A program made the position numbers and the translations under genes. This document shows, one piece after another, positions 10,799 to 22,194 of a DNA stretch of 64,000 nt (position 1 is the first letter of the stretch; each line of letters begins with the position of its first letter). The notes beneath the pieces were generated by a model. It saw only the letters and a program-made list of their open reading frames with translations. It made no database searches and was not told the origin of the DNA. The stretch is from contig CAWZYM010000151.1 in assembly GCA_963966185.1 (NCBI GenBank), forward strand, positions 1,311,501-1,375,500, written 5' to 3'. The stretch comes from Rhabditoides inermis (Eukaryota; Nematoda; Chromadorea; Rhabditida; Rhabditidae).

Positions 10799-11562
10799 TA
10801 CAAGACATACCAAAGTATGACTAAAAACTTTACATTGCGAGAGAACGTCTACCTTGCGTCTGTGAAACACTTTCTCATCGTTCAATTACTGTATGGCTCT
10901 CCAACAGTGGCATTGTTCATCTACATTATCTACCACATCAAACGTCTAATAAACAACTTATTCTTCTCGATTTATGTGTGGTTCTCGAGACACGTAGGCT
11001 CTTTTTTAATTAATTAAAGGAACAGTGGCAACTTATTTCTGCCACAACCTGCCACAACTCCTCATTTTCACACGAACAAAACATTTGGCGGCGACAGGAA
11101 TCGAATCAGCGAATATTAGGGCCACAACGCAGCGCACATGCACTGAGCCATGAAGAATGCAGCTGTTCATTTGCGCTTATGTCTCCGACCCCAGTTTTGG
11201 GAAAAAGCGTTGGCGGGAAATTCAAATTTTGAGCTGCATTCTCGGCATTGGCAGAATCGAAAGTAACGCAGAATCGTCGTTATTTCGCAAAAATGCAAAT
11301 GTATTAGGTTAATATGATTTTTAATAATACTCCAAGTCGAAAATAAGTCGGCACTGTTCCTTTAACTATAATATAGTGATTTTCAGGATATTGTAGCGTT
11401 TCTACTGAATGTTGTTAATTTTGTTAATGTTGTTAATTTAGCACGTTGTTAATTTTAATAATACAAATGTTTCAGTTGTTATCTGGATTCCGTAAACGGG
11501 AGCCTGATTCAAACTTCGGGCAATCCACATCGCGAATATCCAACAACAATAAAAAGTTCTGA
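10799..11562 (+). pseudogene. Decayed srg-like receptor, unit B
   Basis: Exon 1 is preserved (ATG at 10817, MTKNFTLRENVYL, then FLIVQLLYG), with small changes against 838-1023. The first intron carries a 344-bp element (11018-11361). After it only the first few codons of exon 2 remain (about 11385-11412), followed by a direct jump to sequence before the last exon, which is kept at about 11476-11562. Exons 3-5 and most of exon 2, encoding TM2 to TM7, are deleted. The last exon still ends in the same codons as unit A. It cannot encode a receptor. Confidence 0.85.
11018..11361. mobile_element. TTAA-flanked MITE, family 1 (AGGAACAGTG ends)
   Basis: Terminal inverted repeats AGGAACAGTGGCAACTTATT and AGGAACAGTGCCGACTTATT (second read inverted), flanked on both sides by TTAA (11014-11017 and 11362-11365). 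Unit A at 1041-1047 shows the empty TTAA site. The interior holds a minus-strand tRNA-like stretch (box A TGGCTCAGTGC, box B GATTCGATTCC, about 11090-11150). There is no ORF, so it must move in trans; TTAA suggests a piggyBac-type transposase. Confidence 0.85.
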
Positions 11563-12061
11563 CGAGGTTTCCGAAGAACAATTATTGATACATCTTCATT
11601 ATCAATTAGTCTTGAAAAATTCTCTTACCATTGAATCGTTTATATAATGTTGTAATTCCTGTTTACCTTTTGTGTAAATCCATTTTCGATAATAAAATAG
11701 CCGCCATGTTTGTCTCGTATATTGTTGTCATGTGTAATGAAAACAGAACTGCAGAAATCAAGTGTGTTCATTGTATCATAGTTAGTGGCGCGTGCAGATG
11801 CGAAAGAAACATTATTTTGGATAAATAGAGGATGTAACACGCAAAACAACAAATAGAAAGTAGATTACAGACTTTTGTCATCAGTCGTTATTCTGCATAC
11901 CCTTCATTCATCAGACCGCATAACATAAACATTTCAGTCGCAGTTAGACCGGTGCTCTGACAAAAGAGATACACTCATGTAACCTCGTTACCTATCATTT
12001 GCCATTCTGCGTTTTCCATATAAAAGCTACGCGCACAGTCCAGTATGCAACCAATCCAAAT
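11563..12061. other. Intergenic region of unit B upstream of the CAP gene
   Basis: Counterpart of 2236-2855. A block of about 130 bases containing the C10 run is missing here. The TATA box at 12019-12025 is kept. Confidence 0.5.
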
Positions 12062-12166
12062 ATGGAGCGACTACTTGTCTTCCTTCTCGGATGCTGCGTC
12101 ACAGCATCTGCTCAGAAGACGTGCTCGGAATTCAGTCAGGCTGAAGCAGACACGATACTACAGGTA

Positions 12167-12203
<37 letters not shown>

Positions 12204-12777
12204 AGGGAGAGAGAGAGGAGAGAGAGGAGAGAGAGAGGGGGAGAGATCTTCAGGTGCACAACACTCTCCGCTCACAAGTCGCCCTCGGGAAGTACGTTGC
12301 GAATGGAGTGAAGACCCCGACAGCCGCAGATATGATGCAAATGGTAAGCACGAACAGATAACCCATCTATGCAAGTAGCATCAACTTTATTCAAATTACT
12401 GTTAAAATAAGTTAGCATTTATTGATTATTTGCCTTGACGGTGGGAAAAAGCAATTCAAACGCTCAAAAACATCAGAAAGGTGTTATTTCGACGTCATTT
12501 TCGCATTGTCTGGTTCGTGTCTGGATCGACCGAGAAAAATTGCAGTACCGTGAAAATGGAGGATAATATCCTATACATGCAATCGAGATCAAGATTTTCA
12601 TTTTCGAGTTGATTCGATTTGCTTGTAGACGTGGGACTGCGAAGCGGCGGCCGCGGCTCAGAAATGGATTAGCAGATGCGTGTGGGAACATGACAACACT
12701 GCACCCAAATATGGAGAGAACCTCGCAGGATTCGGAGGCGCCAACTCGAACTTCTCCGCGTGCGTCTCTCCCTCTCC

Positions 12778-12822
<45 letters not shown>

Positions 12823-13040
12823 TCTCTCATTCTCTCCTTCTCTCCCCCCTTCTCTCTCTCTCTTCTTCTCTCTCTCCCTCCATCTCTCTCTCTCTCTCTC
12901 TCTCTTCCACCATCTTCGCTTCTTTCTTTCAGGCAGTCCGGACTTATGTGGGAGGGGGAGATGAAAGACATGGCCTCGACGTTCAAGCAGGGAGCAAAGT
13001 TCCCGAGTGAGATATACATGAAGATCGGGCATGCGTCGCA

Positions 13041-13090
<50 letters not shown>

Positions 13091-13346
13091 GGGAGAAAGA
13101 TCTTTTCCAGATGATCTGGTCCTCCTCGAATTTGCTGGGCTGTGGGGTGGCCAAGTGTGACGGGAGCTCGAAGAGTGGGGGGATGAAGGTTTTGGTATCG
13201 TGCAAATACGCAAAGAGGCGAGTGATTCTCTATTGTATTATAACATTGTATCCTCCTTGTTCCCAGGGGCAACATGAAAGGCGGCAACATGTACACCACC
13301 GGGGCCACCTGCTCACAGTGTCCTGAGGGAAGCACCTGTCAGGTGA

Positions 13347-13348
<2 letters not shown>

Positions 13349-13383
<35 letters not shown>

Positions 13384-13393
13384 CCTCTCTCTC

Positions 13394-13447
<54 letters not shown>

Positions 13448-13450
13448 CCC

Positions 13451-13498
<48 letters not shown>

Positions 13499-13508
13499 CC
13501 TCTCTCTC

Positions 13509-13562
<54 letters not shown>

Positions 13563-13572
13563 CCTCTCTCTC

Positions 13573-13630
<58 letters not shown>

Positions 13631-13642
13631 CCCCTCTCTCTC

Positions 13643-13692
<50 letters not shown>

Positions 13693-13702
13693 CCTCTCTC
13701 TC

Positions 13703-13745
<43 letters not shown>
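13349..13745 (+). repeat. Expanded (CT)n intron, unit B CAP gene
   Basis: Nearly 400 bases of CT with repeated CCCCCTCTCTCTCTTCC interruptions, in five or so blocks. The matching intron in unit A (4203-4335) is about a third as long. Repeated blocks suggest slippage plus block duplication. Confidence 0.9.
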
Positions 13746-13747
<2 letters not shown>

Positions 13748-14069
13748 TTAATTAATTCGCTGATTTGCAGAAGGACACTGGTCTTTGCGTGGGCAAAGGC
13801 GCCAGTCCAGCCAGTGTATCTAACACTTCTGAGAAGGCCACCACACCCAAGCCTACTGCAACGTCGTCTGGAAAAAGCGCAGCCACTACAGCAAAGCCCA
13901 GTGGAAAGACTGTCACCACAGCCAAGCCTACTGTGAAGCCGTCTAGAAAAGTCACTACGGCAAAGCCCAAGGATTCTGGGAAGAGTGCCGCCACAGATGG
14001 ATTCGCGGATGGAACGTGTTCCCGGATGGAGAAGAAGGACGCCGAGACATTGCTCAAGGTGAGAACAAG

Positions 14070-14113
<44 letters not shown>

Positions 14114-14737
14114 AAGAGAGAGAGAGGGGAGGGAGAGAGAGAGATGCGCGGAAAGAATGATTTCAGACACACAACACACTCCGCTCGAAAGTGGCTCTCG
14201 GAAAGTATGTGGCCAACAACAAGTTCACTCTGCCGACTGCAGCGGATATGATGGAAATGGTAGAGTTTATCACAATGGCTCAACAAAGTTAGTGAAAGTA
14301 TGAAAGGAAAAGATGAAAAGAACAACTCAGTTTCGGCTTCTGTCACCTGATTGGATTGTTCGGACAGTCGAGGCGGAGCACTCATGAATAAGCTAATATC
14401 TATGTTTTAGACGTGGATTGTGCAGCGGCAACAGCCGCCCAGAAGTACGCGGACCAGTGCGTGGCCAGACCGGAGAAGAACCCTCTGTATGGAGAGGTCA
14501 TGCGGGGAGGAGCCGGCGAGGACTATGCTGTGTCAGTTCATCTCTCTAGCCTTTTTCCCTTGCTTTGTCTGCTCTCTCAACCTTCTACGATCCAGATTCT
14601 CTTCGAAGGGCCTTCTACTGGCGGATGGGATGTTCAAGAAGGGCACCACGTACACTGGAAAGGTGTTCGGTGTCAACGACGCTACACAGGTGAAGAAATT
14701 TGAAAAATACAAATGAATCTTTCGCGACCAATCACAA

Positions 14738-14855
14738 AGTAGCTGTCAGTCAGTCGAAACTTCGATATTGACTTCGAAACGCCTCCGAAACATGAACAAA
14801 CTGCGTGTTTCGAAGTCGTTTTGAAGGGGTTGATTCGAAGAGACTGACCTCACCT
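14738..14855. mobile_element. Short inverted-repeat element in CAP intron, unit B copy
   Basis: Same element as 5303-5424, carried along by the segmental duplication; the interior near its right end has diverged. Confidence 0.5.
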
Positions 14856-15611
14856 GAAGTATTTCAGATGATCTGGTCGTCCTCCTCGAAACTCGGCTGT
14901 GCTGTGGCCAAGTGCGAGGGAAAACCCATCAGTCCCATCATTGTGTGCAAGTATTCCAAGAGGTGGGTATCAGTATTTAAATTCCAACAAGTGATTATAC
15001 AATTATACTCCAATAAGTATGTAGGTACTTATCTGTCTGTATCCCAAGAAGCGGTTTATCCCGCCAAAAAGATTGTTTCATCCAGTAATGTATACATTGG
15101 GATTCAGGGGAAACGTGGTGGGCAGCAATGTGTACACAAGTGGCAAGACCTGCTCCAAGTGTCCCAGTGGATCAACCTGCCAGAAAGACACTGGACTGTG
15201 CACCATCGACAAGACTGATTTCAAGACAAACGCCAAGCCGACTGCTAAGACAACTCCTGTGGTGAAGAAAGAGGTTGGGGTGAGAGGGAAAGTGAGAGGG
15301 AGAGAGGGAGCGAGAGGAATAGGGAGTGAGAGAGATGTTTTTCAGACTGATGAACCCTTGCCGTCGTGTCCCATACAGCGCGCCGCTGTTCTAAAGCAGC
15401 GAGAAGAAGCAAAGAAAAAGGCTCAGCAACAGAAGACCGGAGCGGACAACAAAACTGTGGTCGGTCCGAGAATTCAATGAAAATTGGAAGGATCTCGTTT
15501 CAGAAGAAGGAAGAGAAGACGGCTAGCTCGACTATCGCTCCCCCGTCTGTCGGCGCCAATGGAAACACATGCTCACAGTTCTCGAAGGAGGAGGCTGCTG
15601 CCATAGTGCTG

Positions 15612-15649
<38 letters not shown>

Positions 15650-15956
15650 GAGGGAGGGAGGGAGAGGGAGAGATGCATTCAGGCGCATAACGCTCTGCGC
15701 TCCCGCGTCGCTCTCGGAATCTTTGTTGCGACCGGAAAGATCAAGTCGCCCACAGCTGCCGATATGACTCAAATGGTAGAGATGGGGGACGGAGAAATGG
15801 AGACAGACCGATTCGTTCTAGGAATGGGACTGTGATGCCGCCAAGGCTTCGCAGGCCTATGCTGACCTGTGTCCGAGCGGCCACTCGAAAAACACTCCCC
15901 AGTATGGAGAGAACCTGATCGGAGGAGACATTCGGCCCGTCACAGAGTGAGCAGCT

Positions 15957-15987
15957 CTCTCCTTCTCTCTCTCCCTCCCTCCCTCCC

Positions 15988-16042
<55 letters not shown>
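15957..16042 (+). repeat. (CT)n tract ending at a splice acceptor
   Basis: The tract runs into TCGCAG|GTGC, the acceptor of CAP3 exon 17 in unit B. The matching place in unit A has a GA tract joined straight to CTCGCAAG, the scar of the exon loss. Confidence 0.8.
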
Positions 16043-16045
<3 letters not shown>

Positions 16046-16212
16046 GGTGCATCTCACCGTTCAGATTTCACAACCTGAAAGGCGAACTTGACAACGCGGG
16101 ACCTCTATTCCAAGGACCCGCCAACGAGACGCATGTGCGCTTCACTACGGGAAAATACGGGAGCAATGTCGTGGGACATGCAACACAGGTAAAAGAGAGA
16201 GAGAGAGAGAGA

Positions 16213-16253
<41 letters not shown>

Positions 16254-16730
16254 CCTTCAGATGATCTGGGCAAGGACGAACCTCGTCGGCTGCGGTGTGA
16301 ACAAGTGCGGCAAGGGTGGATTCACTGTCTGCAAGTACTTCCGCAGGTATTGTTACGTGATACGTTTCCACTCGTTACCATACGTTTCAGGGGCAACATA
16401 ATAGGCGGTGACGTGTACGCAAAGGGCAAGACGTGCTCACAGTGTCCGCAGGGAACCACCTGTCAGGTATACTGTAGATTGTGAAGTTTACTGTGGGATA
16501 TTCAGAAGGAGACCGGTCTGTGCGCCACTCCCACCGGCGCGAAGCAAACCAAAGCAATCGCTGCGTACGTGCAGAAGGTACGAGTATAACGACAATCACT
16601 GATGGGACAATGATTTCAGACCAAGCACTACATTGTGAAAGAGAAGGAGAAGGTGAGTTGCAAGGCGTCGCTGGAGTGTCCGGGTGACAGCCAGTGCAGC
16701 AAGGGAATGTGCGTCACCGCCACGGACTAA

Positions 16731-17626
16731 CCAAGCAGGTCCATTCTCCAGATAAAGCACTTCATATGCAGTATACTTGTTTGTTACCAATCAACTACTA
16801 TCCCTACTTATGTACACATAGAAACATTGTAGCATTGACTGGATTCAACTATTTGAATTTTCGATTTTATTCCTGAATTGATATTGTTGGCTTTTACACC
16901 AGTAGTTCTTCGTGATTATCAAAGCACATTGATATCATACTATACTATGCGCGCAACTAGCTCAGCATTTTCCGATCAATAACTATCGCTTTCCCTCACA
17001 CATGACCTCGTAGCGTGTTGGTAACACTCACGCTAAGTTGGTTGAACGCTGGTTCGACTCTCGCTACTCACAGAAAGTTTTGCCGACAAGAAACCATCAT
17101 TCAACATGCGCTGATCTTTCTCTAACCACCATAATTCTCTTCGTGGAAAGAGCCAAACTCGGGTGCGGCCCTACTATATGTATTAATTTCCTATTGTTTT
17201 ATTAGGTGTAGTAGATTGATTAGTGTCAAAAATGTAGGCAAAATCGTTAGATAGAAAACATAGTTGTAGAAATCACTTCACAAACGTGCACATTTTTGAA
17301 TTCATTGTTGTGTCACTATTCTGGATCACGTAGATGTATGTATGTTTTGAAAAAGAGAACGTGAAATTCGGGAAGAGTGTTGGTGATTATGAAAATTACG
17401 TTTGCATATTTAAAAATGGACAACTGTGAAAAAGTATTATGAAAATAGTATTATGGATGATTACAAGTTCCGTGATGTTTCACGTTCTATACGTGATCCG
17501 ATTATGATGATCGAAAAATCGTCAACACTTGCATCAAACAATGCAAAATCAAATTTAAACTATGCCGTTCACAACAGAAAGATCCTATATAAAAGAAAGA
17601 GCAAAACTTGAAAGGCATTTTCCGTA
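16731..17626. other. 3' flank of unit B with a tRNA-like insertion
   Basis: No protein gene. About 16960-17190 has no counterpart in unit A and carries a tRNA-like core (TAGCGTGTTGGTAACAC at about 17011, GGTTCGACTCTCGC at about 17051), consistent with a SINE-type insertion after duplication. Similarity to unit A resumes and ends at about 17609. Confidence 0.55.
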
Positions 17627-18011
17627 GGGATGTCAAGTGGGCGGAGCTTTGATGGCACAAATATGCGGCATCTTCCCGCGCCAAACGGAATACACCATTC
17701 GACGCGCCGTAAAAAGTTGTATCTAGTAGTGCCTTCCTTTTGGCGCTGGACCGTGTCATAACCTATTATTTTTGACAAAAATTGATTTGATCCTATGAAA
17801 ATGACGTCAAAAAGGGGCGTGGCTTAGCCTTTCTCTGTGAAGTTGTGTGCCGCGCGCGCCCTCAAACCGCGCGCTTTCGATGCGCGTAACGCGGAAATGA
17901 AAGAAAACAACTAATTAAAATGATACTTTTTCAAAACTACATATAATTTACTTCATTTTGATATACAGTAAGCACATATCCGTAACACTTGAAAATTCCC
18001 CTTGACATCCC
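17627..18011. mobile_element. TA-flanked MITE (GGGATGTCAAG ends)
   Basis: Inverted ends GGGATGTCAAGTGGG and GGGATGTCAAGGGG, each bordered by TA (17625-17626, 18012-18013), as for Tc1/mariner-type elements. No ORF. It lies 17 bases past the end of unit B and just before a small secreted-protein gene. Confidence 0.7.
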
Positions 18012-18044
18012 TAATTTTCCGTACATTTTCACGCTAAGAACAAT

Positions 18045-18590
18045 ATGAAGTATGGTATGTTGGCTATTATGTTTTTTGCACTTTTTCAACTGGTCCAGTC
18101 ACAAGTAAGCGAGTTTATCGTGTTTCATTTTGTTTGTTTTTTCTAATTCAGGCAGATTGTTCAACATGTCAAATGGTGGCAGCGTCGACAGTGAAGTGGC
18201 ATCCGCGTGAGTCTCTCTCTCCTTCCCTCCCTTTCTCTCCCTCTTTCTTTCTCCCCCCCCCCTCTCTCTCTTTCTCCTTCTCTTTCCCTCTCCCTTTCCC
18301 TTTCCCCCCCCCTCTCTCTCTCTCTCTCTCTCCCCCTCTCTATCTCCTTACCTACTCTTCAGGAGCCTCCCAGCCCCTATTGCGTGCCCATTCTAACGCT
18401 TTATATGGAGCGAACACAGTGGATGCGGCTTTGAAGTTAGTTCACCAATCTTACGGTTGTATATTCTCAGTCTCATCTGCCTCTTTTCAGTGGCCAGTAC
18501 TCTCTTGTCTACCGTCTCGCCAACCCGCATCCTCTCTCTGGCCCCGCCCCTTCTGCCTACCAAATATGCCAGCAAGTTGGGAGGTGCTAA
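18045..18590 (+). CDS. Small secreted protein, unknown family
   Basis: Exons: 18045-18104, 18152-18206, 18363-18435, 18491-18590, all phases agreeing, giving 95 residues. Residues 1-20 are a signal peptide (MKYGMLAIMFFALFQLVQSQ). The mature part begins ADCSTCQ and ends CQQVGRC, so four cysteines pair the two ends. I do not recognise the family. The second intron (18207-18362) is a CT-rich tract ending at the acceptor. No neighbour suggests a function; the galectin gene converges on it. Confidence 0.6.
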
Positions 18591-18796
18591 TAAGACTATC
18601 AACAAAAGAAAATGTAGTCAGTGTGTAAATGAACGTGATTGTGTTATTGATGTTATTGGATAAAAGACTTTTCTGTGAACATTGGATGATGTATGATACA
18701 TATGTGAAGACTTCTCACAAAATGTATTTTCACCTTTTTAACAGAACATTTTAAATCTAACGATTTTATTTTCTGTATTCTGAGTTGGGATGTCGA

Positions 18797-20314
18797 TTAC
18801 ACTTTCGGATAAAATTTCACTTCAGTGAATACGGAATATCCAGGGACGATCTGAAATGGTAAATAACTGAATTTAAAAAAAGATAAGAGAGAGAGTGAAA
18901 GAACGAGGGAGAAAGAGAGATACAGTACCAGTACGCTTCTATAGTCTCCATCAAGCGGCTTTTTCACAGTCGGTTTGTGCTTGTATATTCCTTGGTATGT
19001 CTTTGTGAAATCAGTCATGCAAAACTAAAAAAAAGAGTAATGCAGTCAATGAAGATCGTATAAACTAACCTTGATTCCTTCTTTAGTGTTCTCCCATACC
19101 ATGTCTGTTCCTGCAATCACATACATAAAATTTAAGGTTTCCTATGTTGTGAAAAACTTACCAGTATCCAGATACAGTTTAGGTTTGTGTATATCGGATT
19201 TGGGCAGCCATCTATTTTTGCTCCAAGTATTCAGAATCAGCTGGAATATTTCAAATCAGTTGATGTAAAACAAATATTTTACTGACGCTTCCGTACAGGT
19301 TAGCATGCCCGAATCTATAATGGAAGTTCGATATGAACAGAGGTCGCAGAATGTGCGGATTGGCAGACTTCGGTGAGTCCTGAAATGTCTATAGGTGGTC
19401 CAGAATCTGCCTTTCTGCTCACCCCTCGAAGTGTGATCGTGTACATGCAGTCGTATTTCAGCTTCAGCCATTGGCTAGACGGCACATAATGGAAGGCGAG
19501 TTTCTGAAACAGCAAATGCCAGGAAATGGAGATTGGTGACTCACCGTGCCCAGGTTGAAGCCCTTGTCGAATTGTGTGTGATACGCGTATCTCGTGTTCA
19601 GAGTGCCGTTTGTGTTATATGTGTTGATGTACTCTCCGCCTATGTACGCGTCTTGTAGTGTTGTGTCACCCTGAAACATTCGGGCACTGTGAATACCAAT
19701 CAGCGTTCCAACATCGTAGCTTACCGAAACACTGAATTTCGTCTGCAGAGCAGTGATTCCTTTTGCTGTATACGAGAACAGCTGTTTACCATCTCCCTCC
19801 ACCTCCAATTTATCGCCGTGGAATCTAAAATTAGTAGTGAGTAAGTTAGTTTTCCAGTGTAGTTTACCTTATACGAATGTTGTAGTACAGAAATCGGAAG
19901 GGCGACGGTTTCGTTCCAACCACTTTTCCTTTCTAAACAAAGGCTGGTTATGATTCGATTGGTGAAAATATAGGAAGAATTCTCACATCAAGAAGTCGCA
20001 CTGATTTTTCGACCAAATTTACATCGATTTCAAGCTGATTCGTTTGCTTTTTAGACTTGGAGTCTTCTGACAGCGTTTTGACAGACATACTGAAATTACA
20101 GACCATGGGAGAGGGGGCGGATAAAGAAAGGGAGAAGAAGAAGTAGAAGTAGAATCACACGCACCGTTTAGCATCATTGAGAAAGGTGCCATAAATTATG
20201 ATTGATTGTCCAGCTTTCAGCGCACATGATTGTACATAGGGAACCGACAGCTTGCGATCCTCGGGGTAACCGGGACACTGAAATCGGATATCTATGACTT
20301 TCTTCCCCCCCCCC

Positions 20315-20366
<52 letters not shown>

Positions 20367-21004
20367 TTTCACTCTATTTCACTCACTCTTTCGCCAAGTG
20401 GCAATATCGATGGAACGTTTTCAGAGTTCGTTTTAGGTTTCGGAGTTGTCTTTTTCGGTGTAGTTTTCTTTTGCGCGGTAGGTTTCGGTTTCGTTGTTGT
20501 TTTTGGTGTCGTAGTCGTAGCTAATACTTTTTTTTCATAAACATGATCACTTTGCACACTGCATAGGGTACTACTGAAAAATGCCTAATTGTATCGAATT
20601 AAGAAATTATGTGTTCTCAGTTCTCACTTGTGAATTGTTTGCGAGCAGAAATACCCGCGTTTCGAAGAAAATCCACTAAGAGACACGAATGTGTTTTCTG
20701 TCAACGATGGAAGAGCTGAAAACGAACAGATCAGTACAGTTTAAACAAAGTCAGTAATATATTAAATGTTACCCATAAATCTGAAATGATCGGGTTGGCT
20801 TCCGTCCATGTTTCGCATCGATCCGTTCTCATAGCTCGTGCCAACGAAAATCGATTTCGGCGCAATTTTCAAGGAAAACATGCTGTCTGAAAACACACTT
20901 GTCACTTGTCATCTCATCGCAATACGAATCGCAGACTGTCAATATCTTCACTCACGAATAATTTGTTTGATGTCTCTGTCTGAGTGAGCGATCGGCAGAC
21001 TCAT
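18797..21004 (-). CDS. Tandem-repeat galectin-like protein with Thr/Lys/Pro linker
   Basis: Exons (minus): 21004-20956, 20886-20773, 20715-20628, 20573-20387, 20277-20165, 20089-19987, 19932-19868, 19824-19725, 19670-19545, 19503-19423, 19379-19287, 19240-19162, 19110-19070, 19024-18935, 18850-18797; 460 residues, all phases consistent. After an N-terminal region and a TTTTPKTTTKPKPTAQKK linker comes a galectin-type beta-sandwich (SVPYVQSCALKAGQSIIIYG, FRFLYYNIRIRFHGDKLEV, GDTTLQDAYI). A second one follows (LFISNFHYRFGHANLYG to VFTEVKFYPKV). Galectins bind beta-galactosides, but the first domain lacks the HxNxR and WxxE residues and the second keeps only a Trp (NRWLPK), so classical sugar binding is doubtful. 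No signal peptide, as usual for galectins. The start codon lies about 80 bases after the stop of the upstream gene. Confidence 0.65.
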
Positions 21005-21084
21005 ACTCGCCTCCGAACACGCTTTGCGAGCGGCGGACGACTATAATTGATGTGATTTTTAAATTTCGACAAAAATCTGGGAAA

Positions 21085-21381
21085 TCATACGTCTTTGAGA
21101 GAGACCGAATTGTGGACGAGTCGATAACAGGTGTGGCCTATGCGCGTCGAACCGAGAGGACAGGTGAGGGAGAGTGCTGCAACAGAGGAAAACGTCGGTC
21201 GACACTCTCAGCTCACATCAACTCACACAGCGTACAGTATCCCATGTCAGCTTTGTCCTTTGTGAAGGAATCGGCTTTGGATTGCACGTTCTTCGAAAGG
21301 TTGGCGTACTGTGGAAAACGAGGGTTATCGACAATAGAAATGGAGGGAGGAAGACAAAGGGAGAGAGAAAGAGAGATAGAA

Positions 21382-21431
<50 letters not shown>

Positions 21432-21812
21432 ACCTTCACATACGCCACGTCACTCTCCGCGGGTTCGAGCATCTTCCGACACTCTCCTACCGAACCTGAT
21501 CGACGCGTCACATAGCAAACGTCCTGCGAAAATTCTCGCAAACGAATTAACAGTTTCATATTTTTATTGAACAGGAATGAGAGAGATGGACGTATCCAAA
21601 CTCACATCCACGAGAAATGAATGGTACGGTAGAGAGACGCATTTCAACACGTGACGTTTATCTGAAGCCACATCACTTCTAGGGTTTTCACTCTTCTAGG
21701 TTTCTTCATTTCTCTCTCTATCTCTCTATCTCTCTCATCACTCACAGTACTCTTCCTTGATAGATATAGCCGCCGTCCAAGTAACGAATGAGAGGAGAAT
21801 CCACCCTCGCAT
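21085..21812 (-). CDS. Small secreted Cys-containing protein, unknown family
   Basis: Exons (minus): 21812-21746, 21661-21606, 21523-21434, 21308-21227, 21176-21085; phases agree, 128 residues. The signal peptide is MRGWILLSFVTWTAAIS. The mature part has cysteines in VLKCV, DVCYV, GECRK, GYCTLC, LTCP and HTCY. The family is not recognised. The intron after exon 3 is (CT)n on this strand. If exon 4 read through its GTGAGT donor it would end within four codons, so splicing to exon 5 is preferred. Spacing to the downstream galectin gene suggests joint transcription. Confidence 0.55.
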
Positions 21813-22194
21813 TGCGTGGATATGGCCACTTCAACGGTTACTGTATCTATTTAAACATTCTTTCACAGTATTAATCATTCTGTTATATTATGTCCGAACG
21901 GTATTCTCATAGAAGAATTATGCACGAATTGACGAATCGTCGCCTTTTATGAGCGCGCAAAAGTGACAGTGACTATTGATGATTGAAATATTATGATGTT
22001 TGATTTATACAGAAAACAGAAACGAAAAAAACTTTATCTGTATCAAAACAAATACTTATTCAAAATCGCTTATTCCTGTACACATTGCACGCATGAGAAC
22101 TTTAACGGTTTGATTAGCGCTGGGAGAAAAGTTTATGTAGCCACACCATTACATATATTACAAGCGAGTGGCAACCGGGCAACACATAATCAAA

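Larger units (their letters stand above)
12062..16730 (+). pseudogene. Multi-CAP protein gene, unit B: all exons present, one-base deletion in CAP2
   Basis: Exons: 12062-12163, 12254-12343, 12629-12759, 12933-13041, 13111-13217, 13267-13342, 13771-14058, 14167-14259, 14411-14531, 14596-14689, 14868-14962, 15108-15279, 15346-15456, 15504-15611, 15683-15775, 15822-15946, 16047-16188, 16261-16346, 16391-16466, 16506-16577, 16620-16730. The first eight and last ten exons are open in the family frame. CAP3 is whole here (WDC at 15825, QYGENL, GHATQMIW). Exon 9 reads ACGTGGATTGT where unit A has ACGTGGGACTGT: one G is missing, so TWDC is lost and the shifted frame stops on TGA at the start of exon 11. 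Unless rescued by splicing or a sequence error, the product ends after about CAP1 plus part of CAP2. Exon 3 lacks two codons present in unit A. The intron at 13343-13770 has grown by CT expansion, and the GC donor after 13217 is shared. Confidence 0.8.
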
